This document shows positions 1 through 9,446 of a stretch of 64,000 bases of DNA, in pieces. The position numbers were made by a program, and so were the translations under genes. Within the stretch, counting starts at the first letter, position 1, and each line of letters opens with the position of its first letter. Below the pieces are notes generated by a model. That model saw only the letters and a list, made by a program, of their open reading frames with translations. It was not told where the DNA came from and made no database searches. This DNA is from JAGVSR01 sp963708775 (GTDB lineage: Bacteria; Pseudomonadota; Alphaproteobacteria; Rhizobiales; Hyphomicrobiaceae). The DNA lies in contig CAVPTI010000012.1 of NCBI GenBank assembly GCA_963708775.1, positions 310,001 through 374,000 on the forward strand, given 5' to 3'.

Positions 1-1
1 G

Positions 2-496
2 GGCAAGCTCATTCAGATCACGAGTGCAGGTGATGTGCGGCCGCCGGCAAATTGGGCGAAGATCGACAAGGCGGTTCTGCCGCCGCTCGATAGCGCGTTT
101 CCGTTCGTGAAGAAGCCGCCGGCCATCGATCCTAATCCCGTTTTCACGCCGGAAACGCTGATCAAGCTCGGCGCGCTCGATCCGGATGTGAGGCCGCCGC
201 GCCGGGTGAAGGATGACCCGCCGCCGCGTCGCACGAAGAAGCCGAAAACGGAAAAGGCCGAGGACAAGCCGGCCAAGAAGAAGCCGGTCAAGGTTGCCAC
301 GCCGTCGAAGGAAAAGCCTAAGAAGACGCGGCGCGCGAGCAATGACGATGCTGCCGGGAAGGCGGCCCTGGGATTGGCGATCGGTGTTGGCATCGGCATC
401 GGCGTCGGCAAGATGGGCGGCGGTGGCGGCCGGCGTGGCGGTGATAACGGCGGGGGTGGGCGGATGCCGTCGCCCAAGATGGAAACTCCGCGCTAG
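2..496 (+). CDS. C-terminal part of an unknown protein (5' end outside window)
   Basis: The reading frame is already open at base 2, so the start lies upstream of the window. The visible 164 residues begin with a short folded-looking stretch, continue into a long Lys/Pro-rich basic linker (about residues 65-115), and end with a Gly/Ile-rich hydrophobic patch and a poly-Gly tail. I recognise no domain. The gene converges on a CHASE2 cyclase gene with only 6 bases between them. FecR-domain proteins are often encoded beside CHASE2 cyclases in Rhizobiales, so this could be the tail of one; that is inference from context only. Confidence 0.55.
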   Translation, partial: GKLIQITSAGDVRPPANWAKIDKAVLPPLDSAFPFVKKPPAIDPNPVFTPETLIKLGALDPDVRPPRRVKDDPPPRRTKKPKTEKAEDKPAKKKPVKVATPSKEKPKKTRRASNDDAAGKAALGLAIGVGIGIGVGKMGGGGGRRGGDNGGGGRMPSPKMETPR

Positions 497-502
497 ACCA
501 AT

Positions 503-2681
503 TTAGAGCGGAAGGCGCTGTTCGGCGGCTTCCAGCAGCGGCGCAGCTTCGAGGACGCCAAGCGAGCGAGCGGCGACGATGTGGCGGCGGGCGGCGGGTA
601 CGTCATTCGTCGCCATCGCTTGCGCGAACTCCAGGACGTGTTGTTTCAGGTTCTCCCAACGCGGGTGACGGGCGGCGGTCTCGTCGCCGACGAGTGCAAA
701 CAGCTTTTCGCCGCGATCCTTGCCGCGCAGTGCCGTGGTGGTGATTTCGACGATGGCGAAGTCGGCGGCGGCCGCTGCGGTCTGCTCGCCGATGATGATG
801 GGCGTGCCGTAGGTCTTGGTCGTCTCTTCGATGCGCGAGGCGGTGTTCACGACATCGCCCAGGACGGAATAGTCGAAGCGCTGCGGTGAACCCACATTGC
901 CGACGACGCAGGCGCCGGTGTTGAGGCCAATGCCGATCCGAATGGGCTCGGTGTTCTCGCCGCGCTTTGCGTTCATGGCGACGATGGACGCTTGCATCGC
1001 AAGCGCTGTGCGGCAGGCTTGGCGTGCGTGGTCAGGATCGGTCAGCGGCGCATTCCAGAAGGCCATGACGGCGTCGCCCATGAATTTGTCAATGGTGCCG
1101 CGATGGGCGAGGATTTCGTCCGCGAGCGGGGTGAACAGCCTATTGATGAAGCGGACAAGCTCTTCTGCTGTCATGCCTTCGGAGAGACGCGAGAAACCAC
1201 GGACGTCGGCGAAGAGGAGCGTGACATCGCGCAGGTCGCCGCCCAGCTTGAGGCGTTCAGGCGTGCGGGCGAGTTCTTCCACGACCGTGGGCGAAACGTA
1301 GTAGCCGAAGGCGGAACGAATACGGGCGCGGTCGGCCTCGGACCGGACGTAGTTCGTCAGGGAGCCGACGAGGTAGACAGCGAGCAGGGCGAGGGATGGA
1401 TAAACCGGATCTATGAGCAGGCCGTTGCGGTAGGCGAGCCAGGACAAGGCGACGACTCCGGCGACGGCGGCGACCGTGAGGATGGCCGCGGCAACCGCGC
1501 CGGAGGTTGCGATGTAGCGGGCAATGGTTTGCGAGCGCGCGATCAGCGAAGCCGACAAGAGACCGACGACGGCGAGAAAGACGAGTTCGGCGCCTGTGGC
1601 CCAGGACGGGCGGACGAGATGATCACCGATGAGCATCTGCTCCAGTGCCTGGGCGTGGATCTCGACGCCGGCAAGCGCTGGCACCAGCGGCGTGGTGCGC
1701 AGGTCCATGAGCCCCGTGGCGCTGGTGCCGATGAAAATGAAGCGGCCTTCGATTTCGGATTTGTCGACCCGGCCTGCGAGAAGATCGCGGGCGGAAATGC
1801 TGCGGCGCGGATCGGGCGGGGCGAATTTGAGCCACAGTTCGCCTTGCGCGTCTGTGGGCAGGATCACTTCACCGGCGCGAATGCTGTCGATTCCGGTTTG
1901 CTCGCCGAAGGAGAGGATTCCGCTGGCGCCCGATGAGCGGACGAGGATCGTTGTGCCGGCGCCTTGCGCGATGCGGATCGTTTCAAGGGAGAGCGACGGA
2001 TAGAGCTTGCCGCCTGCGGTGATGAGGAGTGGAACGCGGCGGACGACCTGATCGCTCTCGGGTATCCAGTTTACGGCACCGATGCCGGTTGCGGCTTCCG
2101 AGAGGACGGGCAGCGAGCCGACGCCGCCAGCGAAGGCCGGGACGAACAACACGGGGTCATCGCCGGCAATGGCGAAAGGCGCGCGCGGCTCGACAAGTTG
2201 ACGGGTGACGTCGCCGTTCGCCGGCAAAGCCCAATACGACGGGAGCCTTAGCGATAACGGCGGCGAGTACATCGTCATTGGAAGGCAGGGTCGAGGCCTT
2301 TTCACCGAGCGGTTCCAGGCCCGGGACACCAGCGAGTTCCTTGGCGATATTCGATGCGTTCCACCGATCGGGTTCGGCGAGGATGAGATCGACCGTGATG
2401 GTGCGGGCTCCGGCCTCGCTGAGACGCGTGATGATGTCGGCGAGGCGCGTGCGCGGCCAGGGCCATTGGCCGAATTCGGCCAAAGAGGCCTCGTCGATGT
2501 CGAGGATGCGAACCGGGAATGACTCGTCGATCGGACGCGGCGCGCTCATCAGTAGACTGTCGAAGATGGCGAGGCGCATGCGCGCGACGGGGGTAGGGTC
2601 GAAGATGCGCAGCAGTACGGAGGCAGCGAGGACCACCCCCATCAGCACGACATACAACGGCTGGCGTCGCCCCACGATCAC
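503..2681 (-). CDS. CHASE2-domain class III adenylate/guanylate cyclase, one +1 frameshift
   Basis: Predicted membrane sensor that makes a cyclic nucleotide. The GTG start at 2681 follows a strong AGGGGGA ribosome site. An N-terminal membrane segment (about residues 8-25) is followed by an extracytoplasmic CHASE2 sensor domain (IDEASLAEFGQWPWPR region), three membrane segments near the middle, and a C-terminal class III cyclase domain with LLFADVRGFSRLSE, DKFMGDAVMAFWNAP and NTASRIEE. The frame breaks near 2230: GFA in the first frame joins ANGD in the second if one base is skipped. The span is 3n+1 bases, consistent with one extra base. Family assignment is firm; whether the frameshift is real is unknown. 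Confidence 0.85.
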
Positions 2682-2738
2682 TCCCCCTACCCGGCAAACA
2701 TCGTAGCGCTTTCTTAGATGCTTCCGCCAGTTGCGAGG

Positions 2739-2747
2739 TTATCCACA
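2739..2747 (+). promoter_or_regulatory. Single DnaA-box match (TTATCCACA)
   Basis: TTATCCACA matches the DnaA consensus exactly. I see no cluster of further boxes, AT-rich unwinding region or replication gene nearby, so this is not evidence for an origin. It could be chance or a DnaA-dependent regulatory site for the divergent cyclase gene or the possible small RNA. Confidence 0.25.
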
Positions 2748-2786
2748 GCGTGCGTTAAACTCACATGGAATGTAACGCAGGGGTGT

Positions 2787-2971
2787 CACGTTCTCCTGGC
2801 ATCTGCGAATGGCGGATCGCTAGAGTGAGTTGTTTGCGTAGCGTATGCGTGTTGGAGTCTCGGCCTATCCACGAGCAGCAGAATGCCCCGTCCCGGAAGT
2901 AATGCGTAGCCCTCGACGGGGCCAAATGGCCGGGAGGACCTTTCCCATGAGGTCCTCCCGGCTTTATTTTT
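2787..2971 (+). ncRNA. Possible small RNA ending in a strong intrinsic terminator
   Basis: Upstream of the terminator hairpin lies a second hairpin with perfect 8-base arms GCCCCGTC and GACGGGGC (about 2884-2923). The two hairpins sit four bases apart, ahead of a T-rich run. No protein gene ends just upstream on this strand, so the terminator lacks an obvious mRNA to serve, which is the typical look of an intergenic small RNA. I could not identify a family, a clear promoter or the 5' end; the start given is a guess. Confidence 0.35.
2929..2971 (+). terminator. Rho-independent terminator
   Basis: Perfect 12-base stem, GCCGGGAGGACC against GGTCCTCCCGGC (2929-2940 and 2951-2962), with a 10-base loop, followed by CTTTATTTTTG. 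The T-run on the + strand fixes the direction. It lies about 160 bases before prfC. Confidence 0.8.
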
Positions 2972-3132
2972 GTTCGAGTGCGGCTGCAACGCGTTAGGTG
3001 ACCGCGCCGCCCGAAGCATGTATAGGGGGCCAGCGCTGCCGGGCCCTTTTGCCCGCCCAATCGTATGGGCCTCTCCCGCCGCGCGCGACTTCAACCCCAG
3101 CGACGAGGCGGGACGTGTCCGACGACGCACGC

Positions 3133-4768
3133 ATGACCGATACTTTAGCGCCTGCTCCTGCGGCCGGCGGTGCGCCGGGGACCGTGCTGCAGCGGGAGAT
3201 CGCGCGGCGGCGGACGTTCGCCATCATCTCGCATCCCGACGCCGGTAAGACGACGCTGACGGAAAAGCTCCTGCTGTTCGGAGGCGCCATTCAGCTCGCC
3301 GGCCAGGTGAAGGCGAAGAAGGACAAGCAGAACACGCGCTCGGACTGGATGGCGATCGAGCGGGCGCGCGGCATCTCCGTCGTGACGTCGGTGATGACGT
3401 TCGAGTACGGCGATGCGGTTTTCAACCTGCTCGATACGCCGGGCCACGAGGACTTCTCCGACCAGACCTATCGCACGCTGACGGCGGTCGACAGCGCCAT
3501 CATGGTCATCGACGCGGCGAAGGGCATCGAGAGCCGGACACGCAAGCTGTTCGAGATCTGCCGCCTGCGCGATATTCCGATCGTGACGTTCATCAACAAG
3601 CTGGATCGCGAGACGCGGGAGCCGATCGAACTGCTCGATGAGATTGCGAACATCTTGGCGCTCGACACGGCGCCGATGAACTGGCCGATCGGGCGCGGCC
3701 GGGAATTCCGCGGCACATACGATCTCTACAAGCCGAGGATCACGCGACTGGACGACGAGGGCGTCGATGTGCCGGTGTCGGGGCCGGGCGACCCGGTATT
3801 CGAGACGCTGCTGACGGAAGACGGCTCCGTGGAGCGCTGGCGCGACGAGGTCAGTCTCGTTGAGGAAGCCTGCAACAAGTTCGATCTGGAGGCCTTCCGG
3901 CACGGCACGCTGACGCCGGTTTACTTCGGTTCGGCTTTGAAGAACTTCGGCGTGCGGCATCTGCTGGATGCGCTCGTTGCCTTTGCGCCGCCGCCGCGCA
4001 GCTTGCGGGCCGCGACGCGCACGGTGGAAGCGGATGAGCCGCGCGATGAGCGGCATCATCTTCAAGATCCAGGCGAACATGGATCCGAACCATCGCGACC
4101 GCATGGCGTTCATGCGCGTCGTGTCGGGCAAGCTCAATCGCGGCATGCGGGTGAAGATCGTGCGTACGGACAAGACGCTGGCGCTGGCCGCGCCGCAGTT
4201 CTTCTTCGCGCAGGATCGCTCGCTGGCTGAGGAAGCCTACGCGGGTGATGTCGTCGGCATTCCGAACCGTGGAATGCTGCGCATCGGCGATGCGCTGACC
4301 GAAGGTGAGGACATTACGTTTCTCGGCATCCCCAGCTTTGCGCCGGAAATTCTCCGTCGCGTGCGCCTGGAAGATGCGATCCGCGCCAAAAAGCTGCGTG
4401 AAGCGCTGATGGAGATGGCGGAAGAGGGCGTGGTGCAGGTGTTCAATCCGGTTGATGGCTCGCAGCCGATCGTGGGTGTGATCGGTGCGCTGCAGCTCGA
4501 CGTGCTCGAGGACCGGCTGAAGAACGAATACAATCTGCCGGTCGTCTTCGAGAGCTGCCCCTATGAAGTGGTGCGGTGGTTCACGTCGGACGACAAGGCG
4601 GCGCTTGAGGCGTTCGCGGCCAAGAACAAGTCGGCGATCGCGACCGATCTCGACGGGGATCGGGTTTACCTGGCGCAGAGCCAGTTCAGCCTCGGCTGGG
4701 CCACGGACAAGAACCCGGCGATCAAGTTCCAGGACATCAAGACGAACGACGGGCAGAGCGCGGCGTAG
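3133..4768 (+). CDS. prfC: Peptide chain release factor 3 (RF3), one +1 frameshift
   Basis: Translational GTPase that releases RF1/RF2 from the ribosome after termination. The start at 3133 (MTDTLAPAP) gives about 545 codons, close to the family length of roughly 530. The P-loop is DAGKTT with SHP before it, switch II is DTPGHEDF, and the guanine specificity motif is NKLD. Domains II and III follow, ending in the RF3-typical SQFSLGWATDKNPAIKF. The frame changes near 4042, where GAG CCG must be followed by GCG ATG AGC after skipping one base. Both halves are fully RF3-like, so I treat it as one gene with an extra base. Confidence 0.93.
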
Positions 4769-4770
4769 CC

Positions 4771-5905
4771 CTAGGGAAGCGCGGCCGTACGGTAGAGCTT
4801 GATGCGCAGGCCACCGTGCAGGACGGGTTCGGCCGTGAGCGAGAACGGCAGGCCCGTGGCGTTGGCGAGGTTGTCGTCACTGGTGACGAGGCCGACGCGC
4901 CAGCCGGGGAAGCGGGTCAATAACGTGTGGCCAAGCGCGCGATAGAGCGGGCGGAGCTTGTTGGTCTCGCCGAGCCGATCGCCATAGGGCGGATTGACGA
5001 TGACGAGGCCGGGCGGCCCGCCGGGCGCCGTCAATTCTTCGACCGATGTTTCGGAAAAATCGGTGAAGGCGGAGACGCCGGCGCGTTCGGCGTTGGCGCG
5101 GCTCATGCGGATTGCGCCGGGATCGCGGTCGCGGCCGTAGAACCGGATAGTGGGTGTCTGGGTGACGCCGGCGGTGCGCATTTCATTCCAAGCAGCAGCG
5201 TCGAATGTTGCCAGTTTTTCGAAAGCGAAGGAGCGGGAGCGGCCGGGCTTCAGGCCAGCGGCAATCTCAGCGGCTTCGATGACGAACGTTCCGGAGCCGC
5301 ACATGGGGTCGAGGACCGGTTCGCTGCCCGTGTATCCGCACTGGCGCAGAAAGAGCGCGGCCATGGTTTCGCGCATCGGGGCTTTGGCGACGGCTTCCTT
5401 GTGGCCGCGCTTGTGTAGCGGTTCGCCGGAGGTATCGACCGCGATCGTGCAGACATCGTTTTCGATGCGGGCCTTGATGACGACGTCGGCATCGTTGGAG
5501 ATGGGGGCGCCCAGTTCTTCCTGGATCGCGCGGGCGATGCGTTCGGCTGCGGCGCCCGAGTGATAGATGCGGGACGACTTGCACGCGGCTTCGACGCGGA
5601 CCGGCACGTCGCGGCGCAGGATGGTGCTCCATGGAACCTGCCGCGCACGCGTATCGAGTTTCGCCAAATGGACGACGCGGAACTCGTCGATGCGGGCGAG
5701 GATGCGGCTGGGGCCGCGCAGTTCGAGATTGGCGCGCCAAACTTCGGGCCAGCCGCCTTTGATCGTGACGCCACCAGAGACGGTCTTGGCTGTAAAGCCG
5801 TGCGCGCGCGCTTCGGCGCAAAGGGGGCCTTCCAGGCCGGGAACGGCGACAAGAAAGATTTCGAACTCGCTCGTCCTGGGAGCAGCGATCTGTCCGTCGA
5901 CTCAC
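4771..5905 (-). CDS. THUMP-domain RNA methyltransferase (RlmL N-terminal / TrmN-like), start region frameshifted
   Basis: SAM-dependent RNA base methyltransferase. A THUMP RNA-binding domain (FEIFLVAVPGLEG onward) is followed by a Rossmann methyltransferase with DPMCGSGTFVIEAAEIAAG and the catalytic NPPYGDRLGE motif, both diagnostic for the RlmL/TrmN group. The THUMP frame runs upstream to 5901 without any ATG, GTG or in-frame TTG before 5667. A GTG at 5905 overlaps the bamB stop (GTGA) and enters the correct frame if one base is skipped in the first few codons. The span is then 3n+1. I take 5905 as the likely start. Substrate (which rRNA or tRNA base) cannot be told. Confidence 0.8.
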
Positions 5906-7308
5906 TGCAGGGCGATGAGTTTAGCGTCGTCGGTGAGAAGATACATGCGGCCACCGGCGACGATGGGGGCGATGTACGAGCCGGAGCCGACCTCCTGCTG
6001 TCCGAGGACTTTGCCGGCGATCGGGTCGATGGCGGCGAGGAGGCCCTTCGATGAAACGGCCCAGAGCTGGTTGCCGGCGAGCACGGGACCGGACCATGCG
6101 CCACTGGTGGGCAGCTTCGTGGTCCATTGGATTTTGCCGTCGCGCTTCGAGATGGCCATGATCTGCGCGCGCGTATCGACGATGAACACGCTTTCGCCCG
6201 CGACCCACGGCGTCTGGGTGCCTGGAGCGTTGAGCGACCAGATCCGTTCGCCGGTTTTGGTGTTGGTCGCAGTCATTCGGCCCGCGTGACCGATGGCGTA
6301 CACCACGCCGTTTTCAATTGCCGGGCGGGCTGCGTCCGTCATCGAGGCGAACTGGCTCTCGGAGCGGGTGCGGGTCAGGCTTTCCGACCAGACCGGGCTA
6401 CCGTCGAGTATCTTGAGGCCGAGAACGTCGCCAGTGGGATACGGAACAGCGACGATCTCGCCATCGACGGCTGGGCTGGCGTTGAGCGACAGCGAGGCTT
6501 GGCTTGGAAGTCCGCGAGCGGACCAGAGTTCGGCGCCGTCAATAGCGGAGAGGCAGTAGAAGCGGCCTTCCGTGGTCAGCACGAAGACGCGGTCGGCGAC
6601 AGCGGTGGGTGAGGAGCGGACAGGCGCGCCGAGGTTCTTCTCCCAGAGGCGCTTGCCGGTTGCAGGATCGAGCGCGATGACGGCTCCAAAGCCGGTGGCG
6701 CCAAAGAGGCGGCCGTTGTCGGAGGCGAGCCCACCACCGTACCCGCCGCCGTCGCCACCGCCCAGTGAGAACAGGCTGCCCGTCGAGAAACTCGAGAAGC
6801 CGCCTGACGACGCGGTTTCCACTGGAGTGGGCGCTAGGCTCTGACGCCAGATCTGCGAGCCACCAGAAACGGAGAAAGCGGTGGCGGTGCCCTCGGCATC
6901 GAGCGTGAATACACGACCGCCGGCCACGATGGGGCTTGCTATCACGCGACCCTTGCCGCTCGAGCCTGAGCCTGCGCTCGAGCGCCAGATTTCGCGCGGG
7001 GCTGTGGAAAGAGCGAGATTGCCGAGCACGTTTGAAGGCGTGCCGCCGGGTTGCGTCCAGTCTTCGTTAGCGACGGGCGCTGGGATTACGATCGGCGACG
7101 ACGCATCCGCAAGTTCGCCTGGAACTTTCTCGTTCGCGGGCAGGACGGGAATGCGGCGCCCCGGTAGCGGAGCCTGCGTCTCCTTGAACGGGTTCAGCTT
7201 GCCGACGTCGGGCAGGCTCGGGAGGCTATCAGAGGAGCAGCCTGCCAGCGCGCAGGCGCTCAGCCCTACGAGGGCAAGCGCGCGATGCACGGGGCGGGGC
7301 CGAACCAT
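5902..7308 (-). CDS. bamB: Outer membrane protein assembly factor BamB (PQQ-like beta-propeller lipoprotein)
   Basis: Lipoprotein of the BAM complex that inserts outer-membrane proteins. The 468-residue product has a signal peptide ending in lipobox LAGC (Cys about residue 24), then eight-bladed PQQ-type propeller repeats with recurring hydrophobic-Ala-X-D/N-X-X-T-G-X-X-W motifs such as AIDPIAGKVLG and ALDPATGKRLW. Start ATG at 7308 follows GAGGAG. It lies 11 bases downstream of a YfgM-like gene, and panB is further upstream on the same strand. That panB-yfgM-bamB order is familiar in Rhizobiales, although der, which often follows, is at 22.8 kb here. Confidence 0.9.
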   Translation of the reverse strand: MVRPRPVHRALALVGLSACALAGCSSDSLPSLPDVGKLNPFKETQAPLPGRRIPVLPANEKVPGELADASSPIVIPAPVANEDWTQPGGTPSNVLGNLALSTAPREIWRSSAGSGSSGKGRVIASPIVAGGRVFTLDAEGTATAFSVSGGSQIWRQSLAPTPVETASSGGFSSFSTGSLFSLGGGDGGGYGGGLASDNGRLFGATGFGAVIALDPATGKRLWEKNLGAPVRSSPTAVADRVFVLTTEGRFYCLSAIDGAELWSARGLPSQASLSLNASPAVDGEIVAVPYPTGDVLGLKILDGSPVWSESLTRTRSESQFASMTDAARPAIENGVVYAIGHAGRMTATNTKTGERIWSLNAPGTQTPWVAGESVFIVDTRAQIMAISKRDGKIQWTTKLPTSGAWSGPVLAGNQLWAVSSKGLLAAIDPIAGKVLGQQEVGSGSYIAPIVAGGRMYLLTDDAKLIALQ

Positions 7309-7319
7309 CCTAATCTCCT

Positions 7320-8085
7320 CTACTTGCCTCCTTGTGCCGGTGTTTCGGCGGGAGGCGTCGATGTCTGCTCCTTGGCAGGCGTTTGCGGCGCCGTCGCGGC
7401 AGGGGCTGCTGCTGCTTTTCCGGCGTCGGCCGAGGCCATAGCCGCCAAGATCAGCTGGATGCGATCGAGAGCCGCGCGGGGCGTTTCCGGATCGGCCAGC
7501 AGCGGCGTCAACTGCGAGCGAGCGTCATCGAACTTCCCAGCCTTGAAGGCGGCCGTGCCAAGGATCTCACGAGCCTGAAAGCGCCAAGCCGTCGAACCCT
7601 CTGCCACCGGCTTGAGCCGATTCTGAAGCTCGGTAAAGTCGGCCTCCCCGAGGCGCAGAGAAGCGGCCTGGAGCAGGGCGAAGGTCTTGATGTCAGCATC
7701 AGCGGAGGGGCTGGTCGCGAGCGCTTCGAAGACCGCCAGCGCGTCCTGAGGGCGGTTAGCCTTGAGGTGGATGCCGGCCAGTTGCAACTGGGCCAAAGAC
7801 GCATAACCCGCGTGGCCGCTTGCTAAAACTTCCGAGAGCGCCTTTTGTGCTTCGTCCGTTTTGCTCTGCTCGAGGAGCGTCACGGCGGCATCGTATCGAG
7901 CACCATTTTCGGCAGCGAAGCTCTTTTTCCGCTGATCGTATAACTGGTACCCGCCGACCGCCAGGACGAGTGCGGCGGCTGCGCCGAGCACATAGGTGCC
8001 GTACTGTTCCCACAGCTTTTCTAGTTTTTCGCGCCGTAGTTCCTCGTCGATCTCACGGGACAGCGAGTCGTTCTTGATCGACCAT
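7320..8085 (-). CDS. YfgM-like TPR membrane protein, likely N-terminal +1 frameshift
   Basis: Single-span periplasmic protein with a TPR_21-like fold, thought in this family to act as an ancillary factor near the Sec translocon and BAM pathway. A charged cytoplasmic stretch (REIDEELRREKLEKLWEQYG) precedes one membrane segment (VLGAAAALVLAVGGYQLY), then helical TPR-like repeats and an Ala/Pro-rich tail. Reading directly, the frame first offers GTG at 7991, inside the membrane segment, which would cut off the conserved N-terminus. An ATG at 8085 joins the right frame if one C of CCC at 8057-8059 is extra. I therefore extend the gene to 8085. Confidence 0.72.
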
Positions 8086-8206
8086 CGGGGCTTTCGTCCT
8101 TCGGTGTGGCTCTGTTTGCGCGCATTGATAGTGTCAACCTACGGCGGCGCAACCATTTTCGCGGGCCGGCGCGGCGCGGACGATGCTGGGTGAGGCCACG
8201 CCGCGC

Positions 8207-9100
8207 TCAAGCCTCGCGTGGAGAAGGGTTTTTTGCTTTTTTAGCAGGCTTCGGCGCTGCCGATGCCGGTTCGGCGTTCGGCTCGTCCTTCATGGCGTAG
8301 GTGTGGGCGGGCTCGGGAAAACGGCGGGCCCGGACCTCCTCGGAGTACGACCTGATCGCGCCCTCGATGGCCGCACCTATGCGGCCGAATTCCTTGACGA
8401 ACTTCGGTACGCGGGGGCTGAGGCCCAGCATGTCTTCCATGACCAGGATTTGCCCGTCGCAGGCGGCGGAGGCACCGATGCCGATGGTGGGGATGGGCAC
8501 CGCGGCGGTGATCCGTTCGGCCAGCGGTTCGGCGATCGCTTCGAGGACCACGGCAAAGGCGCCGGCTTCAGCGACCAATCTGGCGTCCTCTTCCAAAGCG
8601 GCCCATTGGTCGCGCGTGCGCCCTTGGGTTTTCCAGCCGCCGAGCACATTGATCGACTGCGGTGTTAGACCGATGTGGGCCATGACCGGGATGCCACGCT
8701 CGACGAGGTAGCGGATCGTCTCGGCCGTTCGGCGGCCGCCTTCGAGTTTGACGGCACCGCAGTCGGTTTCCTTCATCACCCGGGCGGCGTTGCGGAACGC
8801 GACCGAGGGGCTTTCCTCGTAGGTGCCGAACGGCATGTCGATGACGACGAGCGCCTGGCGTGCGCCTCGCACAACGGCCTTGCCGTGCATGATCATCAGG
8901 TCGAGCGGCACGGGAACGGTGGTCTCGTAGCCGTGCATGACCATGCCGAGGCTGTCGCCGACGAGCAGGAAATCACAATATTTGTCGGCAATGGCAGCGG
9001 TGTGCGCGTGATACGCGGTCAGCGCAACGACCGGACGCTCGCCTTTCAGCGCGGCAATATCCGGCGCCATCAGTCTGGGGGACGGTTTCTGAACGGACAT
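8207..9100 (-). CDS. panB: 3-methyl-2-oxobutanoate hydroxymethyltransferase
   Basis: First committed step of pantothenate (coenzyme A) synthesis: transfers a hydroxymethyl group from methylenetetrahydrofolate to 2-oxoisovalerate, giving ketopantoate. 297 residues, a TIM barrel with the conserved stretches LTAYHAHTAAIADKYCDFLLVGDS, VKLEGG, MAHIGLTPQS and the catalytic-Glu region TIGIGASAACDGQILVMEDMLGL. The last 30 residues are an Ala/Pro/Lys-rich tail beyond the usual end. No panC is next to it. The YfgM-like and bamB genes follow on the same strand. Confidence 0.95.
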   Translation of the reverse strand: MSVQKPSPRLMAPDIAALKGERPVVALTAYHAHTAAIADKYCDFLLVGDSLGMVMHGYETTVPVPLDLMIMHGKAVVRGARQALVVIDMPFGTYEESPSVAFRNAARVMKETDCGAVKLEGGRRTAETIRYLVERGIPVMAHIGLTPQSINVLGGWKTQGRTRDQWAALEEDARLVAEAGAFAVVLEAIAEPLAERITAAVPIPTIGIGASAACDGQILVMEDMLGLSPRVPKFVKEFGRIGAAIEGAIRSYSEEVRARRFPEPAHTYAMKDEPNAEPASAAPKPAKKAKNPSPREA

Positions 9101-9446
9101 CTACGGGCCGGGTTGGCGCTAACTGGGCTGCAGCACTCAAGCCGGAGGGGTCGTAATCTGCCGGCGGAGCCACAACCTAAGCGCATCGACCAATCAGTTC
9201 CAGACCGATCGTCGGCCTAGGTGAAGCGGACATTCGCGGTGCTTCGACCTGGTATTAATTTCTTATCCGTGGGGGCGCTGCCACAGGTGTCATGCGTTCG
9301 ACAATTTCGAGGCGTGCTGGCGTTGCATCCAATATGACGCCTCTGCTAACCAAGTCATTACGGTTCGAGCGTAGTTTGTTGCGTCGGGTGGGTTTGTTGC
9401 AGGGTGGGTGGGGCCATGGTGTATCGCGTTCCCCTTTTGAATAATC
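9101..9446. other. About 350-base divergent gap between panB and the L,D-transpeptidase gene
   Basis: Both flanking genes are transcribed away from this gap, so their promoters should lie here. I see AT-richer patches near 9250-9265 and 9435-9450 but no box pair I would defend. No protein or RNA gene is supported. Confidence 0.4.

Larger units (their letters stand above)
2682..3132. other. 450-base gap between the cyclase gene and prfC
   Basis: No convincing protein gene. The gap holds one perfect DnaA-box match, a perfect GC-rich hairpin with a T-tract, and the G+C-rich leader of prfC. Open frames on both strands here have no recognisable product. See the separate entries for the possible small RNA and terminator. 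Confidence 0.6.

Noticed and set aside
992..1936. A 314-codon + strand frame opposite the cyclase gene
   Set aside because: It covers the conserved cyclase and CHASE2 sequence in antisense and has no recognisable domain or initiation site.
2739..2747. A replication origin at the perfect DnaA box
   Set aside because: Only one box, with no cluster, unwinding region or dnaA/hemE-type neighbour.
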